64,000 nt of DNA from Chryseobacterium arthrosphaerae. GTDB taxonomy: Bacteria; Bacteroidota; Bacteroidia; Flavobacteriales; Weeksellaceae. The position numbers and the translations under genes are program-made. The notes under the pieces were generated by a model. It saw nothing but the letters and a program-made list of their open reading frames with translations, was not told the DNA's origin and made no database searches. Shown one piece after another: positions 14,139 to 23,541 of this stretch (position 1 is its first letter; every line of letters starts with the position of its first letter). Location: assembly GCF_001684965.1 (NCBI RefSeq), contig NZ_MAYG01000023.1:124001-188000 (forward strand), written 5' to 3'.

Positions 14139-15029
14139 TTATTGATATTGAGTAAAATCTACTATCGTCTCCCCAATGAAATCATGCAATTCATTGGGAA
14201 TAGAATGTCCCATCCCATCTACAAGAACTAATTGTGAAGAAGAAACAGAACCTGCCAGGTTTTTGGCACACTCCGGATGAAATATCAGATCATCCGTTCC
14301 GTGGATAACCAGAGTCGGAACCGTTATTTTTTTCAGAACTTCCGGATCATAGCAATAAGATCCCATGGCCATAAGCTGTCTGATGATCCCGTTTGGGGTT
14401 TTTGAACGACGAAGTTCTTCCGTAATCAGTGCTTTTTCGTGATGGTGATCAAGCGGATATTTTGTGCCTGAAATCTTTTCTGCAAAATATATCCTTTCCC
14501 GGATATACTGTTCCTTATTTGCAGCGGGATCAGTACCCGGTTTTGTCATAAGCTGAAGTACTTCAGGGGCTGTGGGGGGCAAATCCGGATGTAAGGAAGT
14601 TGACATTATGACCGTCAGTGTTATCACTCTTTCCGGATAGAAGGAAGCGAGAAGCTGTCCGATAATTCCACCCATAGAGCGCCCTGCAATATGAGCCTTA
14701 TCAATTTGTAAATGATCGAGCAATCCAATCACATCATGAGCCATATCCATTAAAGAATAAGGGATCGTATGGGGTGTTAATGAGGCAAACTGTTCTTCAA
14801 TGCTTTTACCGGAATCAATTTCTTCATGACCATGAAAAACAGAAGCTCCTGAATCCCTGTTATCAAAACGGATGACCCTAAATCCCTGACAGGCAAGCAG
14901 CCGGCAGAAAGAATCCTCCCAACGGATCATCTGGCTTCCCAATCCTGAGATTAACACCATGTTTTTAGTGTTTTTATCACCAAATACTTCATAGCATACA
15001 TCTACATTGCCTATTGTGAAAGTTTTCAT
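14139..15029 (-). CDS. alpha/beta hydrolase
   Basis: The 296-residue protein is on the reverse strand, facing the RNA-repair genes. The oxyanion strand L-I-S-G-L-G-S, the nucleophile elbow G-R-S-M-G-G (serine near residue 119), a late aspartate in H-G-T-D-D-L and a C-terminal G-M-G-H-S give the catalytic triad of the fold. It probably hydrolyses a small ester or a related compound; the substrate cannot be read from sequence. No signal peptide is seen, so it should be cytoplasmic. It is not evidently part of the RNA-repair train. Confidence 0.85.
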   Translation of the reverse strand: MKTFTIGNVDVCYEVFGDKNTKNMVLISGLGSQMIRWEDSFCRLLACQGFRVIRFDNRDSGASVFHGHEEIDSGKSIEEQFASLTPHTIPYSLMDMAHDVIGLLDHLQIDKAHIAGRSMGGIIGQLLASFYPERVITLTVIMSTSLHPDLPPTAPEVLQLMTKPGTDPAANKEQYIRERIYFAEKISGTKYPLDHHHEKALITEELRRSKTPNGIIRQLMAMGSYCYDPEVLKKITVPTLVIHGTDDLIFHPECAKNLAGSVSSSQLVLVDGMGHSIPNELHDFIGETIVDFTQYQ

Positions 15030-15095
15030 GTTGATGATATTATTTAAAATAAAATGTTAGTAAAATTCAACATCTGTCTTGGAAAGATACACCTG

Positions 15096-15398
15096 CTATG
15101 CTTTTTTTATTTCCTGACGGTAGTTGATATACTGATTTTCCTGGTCATAAATAATGGTGACTGTCTCAAAGGAAAATGCATCACTTCCATATTCAGTCCA
15201 GTCTTTTTGCAGCTGGGAATTGTTGACAAATAAACCTCCGTTCAGTAAAAATTTCATTTTGTTTTCAAGGGCTTCCAGATTCAAAGCGCCCTGTACATAC
15301 TGCTTTCCGTTGATATTATTCTTCAGGGCAAGAACACCCATAGTGATTTTATGATTTTTAGCCTTTTCTCTCAGCTGTTGTTTCAATGTATTTTTCAT
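15096..15398 (-). CDS. GIY-YIG-fold nuclease-like protein
   Basis: I chose the ATG at 15398, which gives 100 residues. A longer frame to 15437 would overlap the MarR gene, and a GGAGG lies just before the chosen start. The sequence G-V-L-A-L-K-N-N-I-N-G-K-Q-Y-V-Q-G-A-L-N-L followed by L-Q-K-D-W-T-E-Y-G and F-S-F-E matches the GIY-YIG family pattern, but the two canonical tyrosines are partly replaced. Catalytic activity is therefore uncertain. It is co-transcribed with the MarR-type regulator immediately upstream. Confidence 0.6.
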   Translation of the reverse strand: MKNTLKQQLREKAKNHKITMGVLALKNNINGKQYVQGALNLEALENKMKFLLNGGLFVNNSQLQKDWTEYGSDAFSFETVTIIYDQENQYINYRQEIKKA

Positions 15399-15399
15399 A

Positions 15400-15825
15400 T
15401 CATAATATATTTCCTCCCAGTTCAGATAAGAATTCACCTGCCATACGCAGAGATTTATTCTTTTTAGGCGGTAAGATTCCTTTTGTTATATTTTCAGCAC
15501 TTACCATGGCTTCTTCAAATATCTTTTTGCCATTGGGAGTAATGACCACATAGCTTACTCTCGCATCCCTTTCATTCGTTTCCCTTGTTACCATCCCGAT
15601 TTTTTCCAGTGGATTTAATAACCTGGTGATTCCCGAAGCTGTAAGGCCGGTCTTTTCCGCAAGGTCAATCCTTCGCATTTTACTTTCAGAAGACGTGCTG
15701 AGGATGTAAAGAATGACAAAATCATTGAATCCAAGGCCATGGGCACTCAGCGCATCAAACTTTCTGGAGATCACAGACTGGAGTTTATTGATGTTGATTA
15801 AAAATAATAATTCGGAGCTTATCAT
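15400..15825 (-). CDS. MarR-family transcriptional regulator
   Basis: The 141-residue protein has a winged-helix core. The stretch around L-A-E-K-T-G-L-T-A-S-G-I-T-R-L is the recognition helix region and the following G-M-V-T-R-E-T-N-E-R-D-A-R the beta-wing. The D-x-R of the wing, conserved in MarR proteins, is present. It is the first gene of a two-gene reverse-strand operon with the GIY-YIG-like gene. A TTGA-GTTA-TCAA palindrome lies 11 bases before its start codon, downstream of a TATATTTG promoter element, so autoregulation is likely. Confidence 0.9.
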   Translation of the reverse strand: MISSELLFLININKLQSVISRKFDALSAHGLGFNDFVILYILSTSSESKMRRIDLAEKTGLTASGITRLLNPLEKIGMVTRETNERDARVSYVVITPNGKKIFEEAMVSAENITKGILPPKKNKSLRMAGEFLSELGGNIL

Positions 15826-15835
15826 TGATTTATGT

Positions 15836-15869
15836 TTGAGTTATCAAGTATTTTTATTTTGCAAATATA
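15836..15869 (-). promoter_or_regulatory. promoter and putative operator of the MarR gene
   Basis: On the reverse strand, TATATTTG (15862-15869) fits TAnnTTTG. Between it and the ATG lies the inverted repeat TTGA/TCAA (15836-15847), a possible MarR site. Confidence 0.45.
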
Positions 15870-15974
15870 TACATTTTAATGAATTAAGTTTTTTATTTTA
15901 AATAAAAATTAAATAATTTTAAAAATTGAGTGCCCATTGAAAATATAAATTTTCTTCAGTACTTTTAAGACATC

Positions 15975-18236
15975 ATGAAAACAAGAATCCTATATACCAC
16001 AAGAAATCAAAAAGCAATACTCGAAGAAAACCGTCTCCATGAGAATAATAGCTACCTTAAACATATCTATGAGGATGAAGTTCTGAAGAAAACAGAACTA
16101 TGGGTCAGAGAACAGCTGGATTCCATTACTCTTTATCCTGGTAGAGAAGAAAAAGCTTCGGATGAAGAAATTCTTTTAGCCCATGCTTTTTTGAGAAGTG
16201 TCCGGATCATACGAATTGAAAATACCGGAGCATATCAGTTTGTTCGTGACAGGCAATATAAAAATTTTCTTCTTTCGAAAGAGGAAATTTATCTCTCATA
16301 CTTTGATAGCCGGAAAATAGCATCTTATACCGTTACCCAGTATGGGACAGAACAGAAAAAATACATCCACCTGAAAGACGGAGGTTACCGTGAATTCACC
16401 TATTCTGATGGAAGGAAGCCCTATCTGGGTGAAGAATCATTTATAAAAAATATCAGTGAGGTCTTAACAGAAAATAACAGTTCCGTTTCTCCGGATTATT
16501 ACCTGGAATTTTCCCCGTTTTTCCCTTCCGGTGAAGAACTGAAACAGAAAACTGTACGTTATTTTTCCTTCTATGAAGAGAAAGAAATCACATTTCAGGA
16601 AGCTTTTTTCGAAAGGGAATTTATTAAAAAAGTATATATACAGGATCAGCTTCAGAGAATTGATACTTTCAAAAGGCTTGAAATGAATCAAAGGGAGTAT
16701 TTTATTGATGATCATCAGCCTTTTAAACGCTCAAAAGAAGACCTTAACTATCTCATTGATGTACATTATCTGAGAGAAGAAAAAAACGGCTTTAAAAAAT
16801 GGGAGATTATACGATACAAAAAAAACGAAACAGAAGTAGATAAAAGAGAAATATGGGTGATGGATACACAGGGTAAACGTATATTCTACAGGGAATTAGA
16901 CGGGAGTACCGGAAATATCATACTCACCCGTAAATTTCCTCACTTTCCCGGATCGGTAAGTTCTCTTTCAACCTATTTTGAATATAACGCCGAAGGAAAA
17001 CTTACAACAGAGGGTGTTGATCTGTATGATGACTGGGACGGTGATTATTACAGCGTAGACCAGATGCATCAGGACGGTTTCTTTGAATCGGAGTATGGAC
17101 GGTATTTTGTATCCGCTGATCCGGAAATTCCGGAAGTTAGCCAGCCCGTAACAGTGACCGTTTATAAAAATCATCTGGATGAAGAGATCCCTGAAAAAGA
17201 TATAAAAGGACTCTATGAGTATTCTGAAGAAACATATGAGGGAAAAAGATTAATAAGAAGAAGAAAATACACAGCGTACTCCGGTAAGGATCTGAAGGAA
17301 CAGAAATATATAACCCTTACTTCATCTTATGATGATGATTTGAAAGAGGTTCCTGACCTTGAAACTTTTCATGATAATTCTGATAAAATCTATTACAACC
17401 GGAGAACAGTTAATCATTATATTCTGTATGATTTTATTACAAGAGACTATTGGGAAGGAAGAAATGCAGAATTTTCAGGAACTGTGGTATATGACAACTA
17501 TTACAGAACCGTATCAGAAATAGTATACGATGCTGCTTCAGAACAATTGATCTCAGGAAGCAAAACATTGTACGGGCAGGTTTCACCTTTACTCGGCAGG
17601 AAGTATATTACGGTAAATTTTAACAGACATGGCCAGGTAGAAAGCTATACAGATAACCGTTTTATATTTCCTGAGCATCATTCCAAAGAAAAGTTTGACA
17701 ATAAACATTTTGGCAGCGGACCGCTTTCCCAGGATTATTATAAAAACCTGAAAGACCTTGTTCCGGAAAATCCGGCCTTTCCGTATTATGATTTCACGAT
17801 AAGCAAAATGCTGTATGGGAATGAAACCGGAACAGAAAGTGAAATGACGCTCCTGATATCAGATTCAAAAATTAAAATAGCGGCGGAAGAATATGTAACG
17901 TATCATTTTTTAAGCAATGAGGAGTCTCTGGAAGACTATCTTAGAGCGGTTCCGGATCTGGGGGTACGGTCGCAGATGTATTTCTATAACATCAGCAAAC
18001 AGAAAAATATGATTGAAACCGATTTTTCCGGACTCGGAATCAAAGCCCGTTTTTCAATAGATTTGAATACCAGGGAAATAGCCTGTCATAGTATAGAATC
18101 TTCCGTAAAAGATGTAAGTTTTAGAAAAGTGATGTCCGGAAAGGTTACAGATCTGTACCTTTTTTATACGGGAGAAAGAAAAATTTTTGTTAACTTTTAT
18201 TCAGAACTGTTGATAGACCTCCTGTTAAAAGCATAA
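15975..18236 (+). CDS. large unknown protein (753 aa)
   Basis: I do not recognise a family. The protein has no signal peptide or membrane span and is rich in tyrosine, glutamate and lysine. Its many short beta-strand-like segments of the type Y-x-x-D-G-R/K and Y-D-x-x-x-R recall toxin-like or MORN/YD-type beta repeats, but no regular period could be established by eye. It sits alone between a divergent MarR gene and the tandem DUF6493-like genes on the same strand. The 84-base spacer before those genes leaves open whether they form one operon. Its position within the RNA-repair island is the only hint to function. Confidence 0.65.
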   Translation: MKTRILYTTRNQKAILEENRLHENNSYLKHIYEDEVLKKTELWVREQLDSITLYPGREEKASDEEILLAHAFLRSVRIIRIENTGAYQFVRDRQYKNFLLSKEEIYLSYFDSRKIASYTVTQYGTEQKKYIHLKDGGYREFTYSDGRKPYLGEESFIKNISEVLTENNSSVSPDYYLEFSPFFPSGEELKQKTVRYFSFYEEKEITFQEAFFEREFIKKVYIQDQLQRIDTFKRLEMNQREYFIDDHQPFKRSKEDLNYLIDVHYLREEKNGFKKWEIIRYKKNETEVDKREIWVMDTQGKRIFYRELDGSTGNIILTRKFPHFPGSVSSLSTYFEYNAEGKLTTEGVDLYDDWDGDYYSVDQMHQDGFFESEYGRYFVSADPEIPEVSQPVTVTVYKNHLDEEIPEKDIKGLYEYSEETYEGKRLIRRRKYTAYSGKDLKEQKYITLTSSYDDDLKEVPDLETFHDNSDKIYYNRRTVNHYILYDFITRDYWEGRNAEFSGTVVYDNYYRTVSEIVYDAASEQLISGSKTLYGQVSPLLGRKYITVNFNRHGQVESYTDNRFIFPEHHSKEKFDNKHFGSGPLSQDYYKNLKDLVPENPAFPYYDFTISKMLYGNETGTESEMTLLISDSKIKIAAEEYVTYHFLSNEESLEDYLRAVPDLGVRSQMYFYNISKQKNMIETDFSGLGIKARFSIDLNTREIACHSIESSVKDVSFRKVMSGKVTDLYLFYTGERKIFVNFYSELLIDLLLKA

Positions 18237-18320
18237 AGTTTTGTTAAAAAATTCACTTTCGAGGGATAATTTAAAGCCTGAAGGTCATTTTTTGTTATTT
18301 TAGCCGACAAGAATGAATCT

Positions 18321-20864
18321 ATGCTAATTGAGGACGAGTTTAAGACCATTTATTTAAACTATAGAATCAAGGAAATTGTTCCTTTTCTTACAAAGCTTAC
18401 ACCGGAAGATAAGAAAGAAATTGTTGCTCTTTTAAAAAAACATATCAATAAAGAATGGGGGCACAACAATATCTCTGTGTTGGCTGCTTTAGCCTGCTGT
18501 AAAAACAGCTCCGAATACGGGAAACTGAGTCCCGGGTATTATTCATTGCCGGTTGCCCAGATTGATGAACTGTTTGAATCCTATATTCCGGACTGGCTTG
18601 GAGAAAGCTATTCTTTCTTAAAGGAATTTGATTACCTGAAAGTACTGGAATGGGAGCAGAAAGGCTATCTTAAGCTCAATGATGAAATGAGTGCATCCCT
18701 TCTCTCATCTGCATGGGATTCAGACAATACTTCAGAAGAAATTCTATTCACCTGGCCGGTTACATTAGAATCCCATATCTGGCTTCTTTTTCAATATGAA
18801 ACAGAAATTACCTCAAACTATGGTAAAAGAAACTGGAAAGAGACGCTGAAAATGCTTGCTGAAGATCGTAAAATTGACAGATCAGCACTTTTAAGATCAA
18901 GTCTTAAAGCCGTAAATTTTAATTTTTCCAAAGAACACAATACGTGGTTCCTGGAACTTTTCACCTATCTTGAACCTACCCGTGAAGAAATTCTTGCATT
19001 ACAGGATGAGCTGTTGATGATCTTTCATTCAACACAGACTTCATTATTCCCGGGAACATTAAAAATTGTCAGTCAGGTTCTCACCGAAAAAGCATTTAAA
19101 ACGGAAGACTTTCTGCAGGTTTCATCAGCCCTGATCATGCTTCCCACCAAAAATATGGTGAATGCCTTATTGCTGGCTTTAGAGAAAATAGCAAAAGTAA
19201 ACAGTGCTTTCCATGAAAATATCTGTCTTCTTCTGGCGCCTGTTTTTCTGAATAAAGATAAAGCACTTCAAACGAAAGCCGCAAAGATCATTGCTGAATA
19301 CGGAAATACCGAATCAGAAAAAATACAGACCGAATTAAAACTATATACATCATCATTGCTTTCTGATGCCGGAATATTGCTGGAGAAATTCTTGATACAA
19401 AAAGAAAAATCAGAACCGGAAGAACAGAACTATGAAGCCGCTGCATGGCATCGTTCTGAGCCTGTCAGACCTATTCAGACCATTGATGATTTCATATTCT
19501 TTGCCTCGCAGGTTTTCAGCAGCTCTACAACTTATCATTTTGATCAGTTTCTGGAAGCACTGGTCAACTTCAACAATGAGTTTGATGAAGATCATTTAAA
19601 AAAACTGGAACCAGCCTTCAAAGCCGCATTGAAAAAGAAAGGAACAGGCGGACTCCGGCATTTATTAGCTACTTTTTTTATAAACTACGGGGTATTAAAA
19701 CAGGAACAAAAATCAGCGGTACTGCTTCAGGCAAAATCTGAATTTCCCGATTGGGAAAACTGGTGTGAGAAAAAGACACCTTTAGCTTTTCAGGCCTATC
19801 ACAAGCTTCTTTCAGGAATTTTTGAAATGTTGAAGCAGCATAAAAAACTTCCGCTTCTGTCGGTTCCTGATCATACCCCTTGCTGGATTACAGCAAAGAG
19901 TCTTGTGGATAAACTGAAGGTCTACCAGCAGCAGAACGAGCAGCCGGTTCCATTTGACCTGCAGATCGCAATACTCCGGGTAAAAAAAGAAGACCTGCCT
20001 GAAGCAGAACAATATGCAAAAGAACAGTTGGATGAAAAATATGCCGAACTTCTGAAACCGCTTTTCAGACCGGATTATTTCAGAGAAAAATATGACAGCG
20101 TATATCTGGATGGCAACTTCGGCTGGGAATTCAGTTACAGAAAAATCTATAAAGGGAATACTACAGAAGAAATACCACAATTACTGGTCACCATCAGTAA
20201 TAAAAAAGAACTTCCGGAAAATGCCGGCTTCCTTGATTATATATTCAACTCTTATCATGGTGTTTATCATGATGATCTGATCTTTATTTTGTATACAGTA
20301 CCTTATTTTTCAGGTTCTGTGATGGCAAAAAAATATAATGAAAATCTGTCAAATTCTGATTATCAGTACGATATCAAAGGGAATGTGAACTTTCTTGATG
20401 CATGGATGAAGCTGAACTTACCCTTTCAGCCGGTACATTATTTATTCCTGTCTGCGGGACTGTTTAATAAAGACAGAACACTTTCTGGTATGGCTTTTGA
20501 AGCCTTGATAAACAGGGCAGTTTCCGACGATTTCGGAGTCTGTGAACTGGGAACGGTAATCGGTAAAAAGATCAGTTTCGGCTGGGCTCCTGTCAAAAGG
20601 CTGACAGACGGATTATCTGCTCTTATCAATTTGAGTACCAGTCATAACCTCGCTTTTGAGAAACTGCTGACCGCCATTCTTTCAGCTGTAGAAAAGCCGG
20701 TTTTTAATCTGAAAAAACTACTGGAACTCTACTACGAGCTGCTGAATCAGAACCAGTCTGTAACAGACAAAACTGTTTCAAACCTGCTTAAAGAATGGGA
20801 AAAAGAAAATAACCTGAAAAAAATCATACATCAAATTAAAACAAATGAAAGAAAGACTTTATGA
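18321..20864 (+). CDS. DUF6493-like helical repeat protein, copy 1
   Basis: The 847-residue protein is mostly helical with HEAT-like spacing and no membrane segment. The N terminus (I-V-P-F-L-T-K-L-T-P-E-D-K-K-E) and the C-terminal V-K-R-L-T-D-G motif recur in the next gene, so the two are full-length paralogues. I assign it to the DUF6493 family by resemblance. Such genes commonly stand beside SWIM zinc-finger genes, as here. It overlaps the second copy by 20 bases, implying translational coupling and probably a hetero-oligomer. It probably works as a large scaffold. Confidence 0.7.
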   Translation: MLIEDEFKTIYLNYRIKEIVPFLTKLTPEDKKEIVALLKKHINKEWGHNNISVLAALACCKNSSEYGKLSPGYYSLPVAQIDELFESYIPDWLGESYSFLKEFDYLKVLEWEQKGYLKLNDEMSASLLSSAWDSDNTSEEILFTWPVTLESHIWLLFQYETEITSNYGKRNWKETLKMLAEDRKIDRSALLRSSLKAVNFNFSKEHNTWFLELFTYLEPTREEILALQDELLMIFHSTQTSLFPGTLKIVSQVLTEKAFKTEDFLQVSSALIMLPTKNMVNALLLALEKIAKVNSAFHENICLLLAPVFLNKDKALQTKAAKIIAEYGNTESEKIQTELKLYTSSLLSDAGILLEKFLIQKEKSEPEEQNYEAAAWHRSEPVRPIQTIDDFIFFASQVFSSSTTYHFDQFLEALVNFNNEFDEDHLKKLEPAFKAALKKKGTGGLRHLLATFFINYGVLKQEQKSAVLLQAKSEFPDWENWCEKKTPLAFQAYHKLLSGIFEMLKQHKKLPLLSVPDHTPCWITAKSLVDKLKVYQQQNEQPVPFDLQIAILRVKKEDLPEAEQYAKEQLDEKYAELLKPLFRPDYFREKYDSVYLDGNFGWEFSYRKIYKGNTTEEIPQLLVTISNKKELPENAGFLDYIFNSYHGVYHDDLIFILYTVPYFSGSVMAKKYNENLSNSDYQYDIKGNVNFLDAWMKLNLPFQPVHYLFLSAGLFNKDRTLSGMAFEALINRAVSDDFGVCELGTVIGKKISFGWAPVKRLTDGLSALINLSTSHNLAFEKLLTAILSAVEKPVFNLKKLLELYYELLNQNQSVTDKTVSNLLKEWEKENNLKKIIHQIKTNERKTL

Positions 20865-23538
20865 GATCCTTAATGAGGAACAGATACATGAGATTATCCC
20901 TTTTCTGAAGCAGCTTACAGCAGAAGAAAGAAAAACACTGGTGCCTTCCATAAAAAAGATGGAGCGTGAGATCAGTAAGATTGTGATGACCAAAAATTCC
21001 TACCACACCGTAGGGTCTGCCAATCAGCATTCAATCATCGATATTGCTTCATTTGTCTGTATGGACAAAAAGAACTTCGGTAAAAATTACTGGAGCCTTT
21101 TCAGAAATGCAGAACAGGCAGAACAGATTCTGGAATGGGGATGCCCGGAATGGTTTTCTGATTTTATCAATGAATCTGTAGATGCTGAATTTACAGCTTT
21201 CAATTATCAGGACATTTTAGGATGGACCAAAAAAGGCTATGTACAGCCCAGACCTGAATTGCTGGGACATCATCTGAGCAATTATCCCTCCAACCTGGAT
21301 CAGCACCCCGAAACCCTTGAAACCCACTTCTGGTATCTGTGCGAATACCCGTCCAAATCATTACCGTTCCGTAAAGAATGGTTTCCATTGGTTCAGAAAC
21401 TGGTAGCAGAGCAGAAGATTGAAAGAAAAAGATTTTTAAGAGAATGCCTGCTGGCAGCCAACCGTAACTTTAACAAGAATGTTACAGGCTGGTTTATGGA
21501 TGCATTCACTGCATTGAAGCCCACGGAAAACGAATTGATAGAACTGCAGGATGAGCTGCTTGCGGGATTGGTATCTGCCCAGTCAAAAGCTGTCAATACC
21601 ATATTGAATCACCTGAAAAAAATTGCAGGAGCCGGCATCAAAACAGAAGAACTTTCACATTATCTTCCGAATTTATTGAGTTCAGAAGTTAAAACCGTAG
21701 TCGCTTCAGGCTTATCCCTTACAGAAAAGATTTTCCAGAGAAAGAAACTGGATCCGGAAATGTTGGGAATGGCTCTGAGCACAGCGTTCGTGAGTAAAGA
21801 TGACGGGATACAGACCAAAGCAGCCAAAATCATTCTGAAATATATTCCGCCTTCTGAAAACATAAAAGAGGCACTGTCCCATTATTCAGACAATATCCTG
21901 ACCAATGTACGCCCTCTTCTTGAAAAATATATAGAAGACAAGCAGCAGGAACTGGAAGTGATCACCACTGAAAGCCCATTCCTGATTTCAGATGCCAGTA
22001 AAGTAAGGGTTCTTGAAAACTTTGAAGACCTGATGTTCTTCCTTCCGGTGGCCATTGAAGATCCGTACAGCCAGCATTGTGATATCGCTTTGGATGGCTT
22101 TATCAGGTTTGCAAATGAGGTGGATGCAGAATCTGTGAAATTAATAGAACCTGTATTTCTGAAAGCCTGTAAAACCATCTCAAAATGGGAAGTTCCTTAT
22201 TTGAGTGTTTTATTGTGTAACCTGATTATCAATTACGGTTTGAACCTTCTGGAAAAGTATCCGGATCAGCTTAAAAATCTGGAAAAAATATATCAGAAAA
22301 CGCTTGAAGAAGAAGCGGCAAGAGAAACATATTCCAATTATCAGAAAAAATTGGGCCCTGTAGAGAAGGTGGGAGCAGAATCTCCTGCAATGAAAGCTTT
22401 CAGGGAACTTGCCATATACATTAATCAGAAAATAAGATCGGGAGATAACGTCCCACTGTTGTTTGCCATTACCCATTCACCTTGCTGGGTATCTCCTGTA
22501 AGTCTGGTAGAAAAACTTGAAATCTATCAGAATAAAAATATTGAACCCCACTACCTTGATGTTCAGCTGGCTTTGCAGCGTTGTGCTTTAGACAATATCT
22601 CAGAGGCATTAGTGCTGGCGGAAGAAAGATTAAAAGGAGAATTTAAAGATCTGCTGCTTTTCTTCTTTGGTAAAAATGCCGTTCCTAAAGGAAAAATTGA
22701 GCATCCTTCATGGTGGATGACAGCCGGGATTACCCGTTCGCCAAAAACTGTTTTTAAAGAATTCAGTGGCTTTGGGTATGATAATATCCCGGTAGAATTT
22801 ATCTCAGGAGAATACCAGTGGAAAACAATTGACAACAAGAAAAACTCATATTATCCTGTCGAGCTGAATATTACAATTCCGAAATATCATCTCGAAAAAA
22901 GAAAAGAACCTTTATTTGTGGAGTATTTTGTTGCCGGTCAGAAAGAACTTTCTGAAATTCCTGCCCTGATGTGGTGCTTCCCGAACACTCCGGCCAATGC
23001 GTTGGCCAAGGTGATCAAACATTGCCTTTTCTATTCAGGAATTGCTGAGGTATACGAAAGAAACCTTGTCCTGAATACCGCTCAGGCCCTGTATCAGATC
23101 AAAAAATCTCTGGATGGAATGGGATATCTGTTCCTGGGAACTATTTTCCTGGATGGTGATAAAACAATCCGTGGAACAGCCGCTGAAATTTGGCTGGAAC
23201 ATGTTTCCCATCAGATGATGGATAATGCACAGCTTGGAAAAGTGATCGGCCTGCATGAAAAACTCGAATGGGCTCCTGTAAAAAGACTCACAGACCTTAT
23301 GCAGCATCACATGCTGAACGTAAGCAAAACCCATAATGCTGCGCTAGAAGAGCTTATCTTCAATATTCTGCTTCAGATGGAGGAACCGGTAACCAATCTT
23401 AAGAAACTTCTGGAAGTATATCATGAAGTATTGGCTTTGAACCAGTCAGAAGCCAGTGCCCCTATCCTTGAAAAGCTGAATGACTGGAAAGAAAACTCAA
23501 GCCTGAAAAAAATCTGCAATCTTCTCCTAAAAAAATAA
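20845..23538 (+). CDS. DUF6493-like helical repeat protein, copy 2
   Basis: The 897-residue protein aligns with the preceding one along its whole length. Shared elements include the N-terminal I-I-P-F-L-K-Q-L-T-A-E-E, the S-P-C-W-V segment (T-P-C-W-I in copy 1), and W-A-P-V-K-R-L-T-D before the C terminus. No catalytic motif is visible. The start codon lies inside the end of copy 1, and the stop is 3 bases before the SWIM gene, so the three genes form one tightly coupled unit. The retained tandem pair suggests distinct subunits of one complex rather than redundancy. Confidence 0.7.
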   Translation: MKERLYEILNEEQIHEIIPFLKQLTAEERKTLVPSIKKMEREISKIVMTKNSYHTVGSANQHSIIDIASFVCMDKKNFGKNYWSLFRNAEQAEQILEWGCPEWFSDFINESVDAEFTAFNYQDILGWTKKGYVQPRPELLGHHLSNYPSNLDQHPETLETHFWYLCEYPSKSLPFRKEWFPLVQKLVAEQKIERKRFLRECLLAANRNFNKNVTGWFMDAFTALKPTENELIELQDELLAGLVSAQSKAVNTILNHLKKIAGAGIKTEELSHYLPNLLSSEVKTVVASGLSLTEKIFQRKKLDPEMLGMALSTAFVSKDDGIQTKAAKIILKYIPPSENIKEALSHYSDNILTNVRPLLEKYIEDKQQELEVITTESPFLISDASKVRVLENFEDLMFFLPVAIEDPYSQHCDIALDGFIRFANEVDAESVKLIEPVFLKACKTISKWEVPYLSVLLCNLIINYGLNLLEKYPDQLKNLEKIYQKTLEEEAARETYSNYQKKLGPVEKVGAESPAMKAFRELAIYINQKIRSGDNVPLLFAITHSPCWVSPVSLVEKLEIYQNKNIEPHYLDVQLALQRCALDNISEALVLAEERLKGEFKDLLLFFFGKNAVPKGKIEHPSWWMTAGITRSPKTVFKEFSGFGYDNIPVEFISGEYQWKTIDNKKNSYYPVELNITIPKYHLEKRKEPLFVEYFVAGQKELSEIPALMWCFPNTPANALAKVIKHCLFYSGIAEVYERNLVLNTAQALYQIKKSLDGMGYLFLGTIFLDGDKTIRGTAAEIWLEHVSHQMMDNAQLGKVIGLHEKLEWAPVKRLTDLMQHHMLNVSKTHNAALEELIFNILLQMEEPVTNLKKLLEVYHEVLALNQSEASAPILEKLNDWKENSSLKKICNLLLKK

Positions 23539-23541
23539 ATT

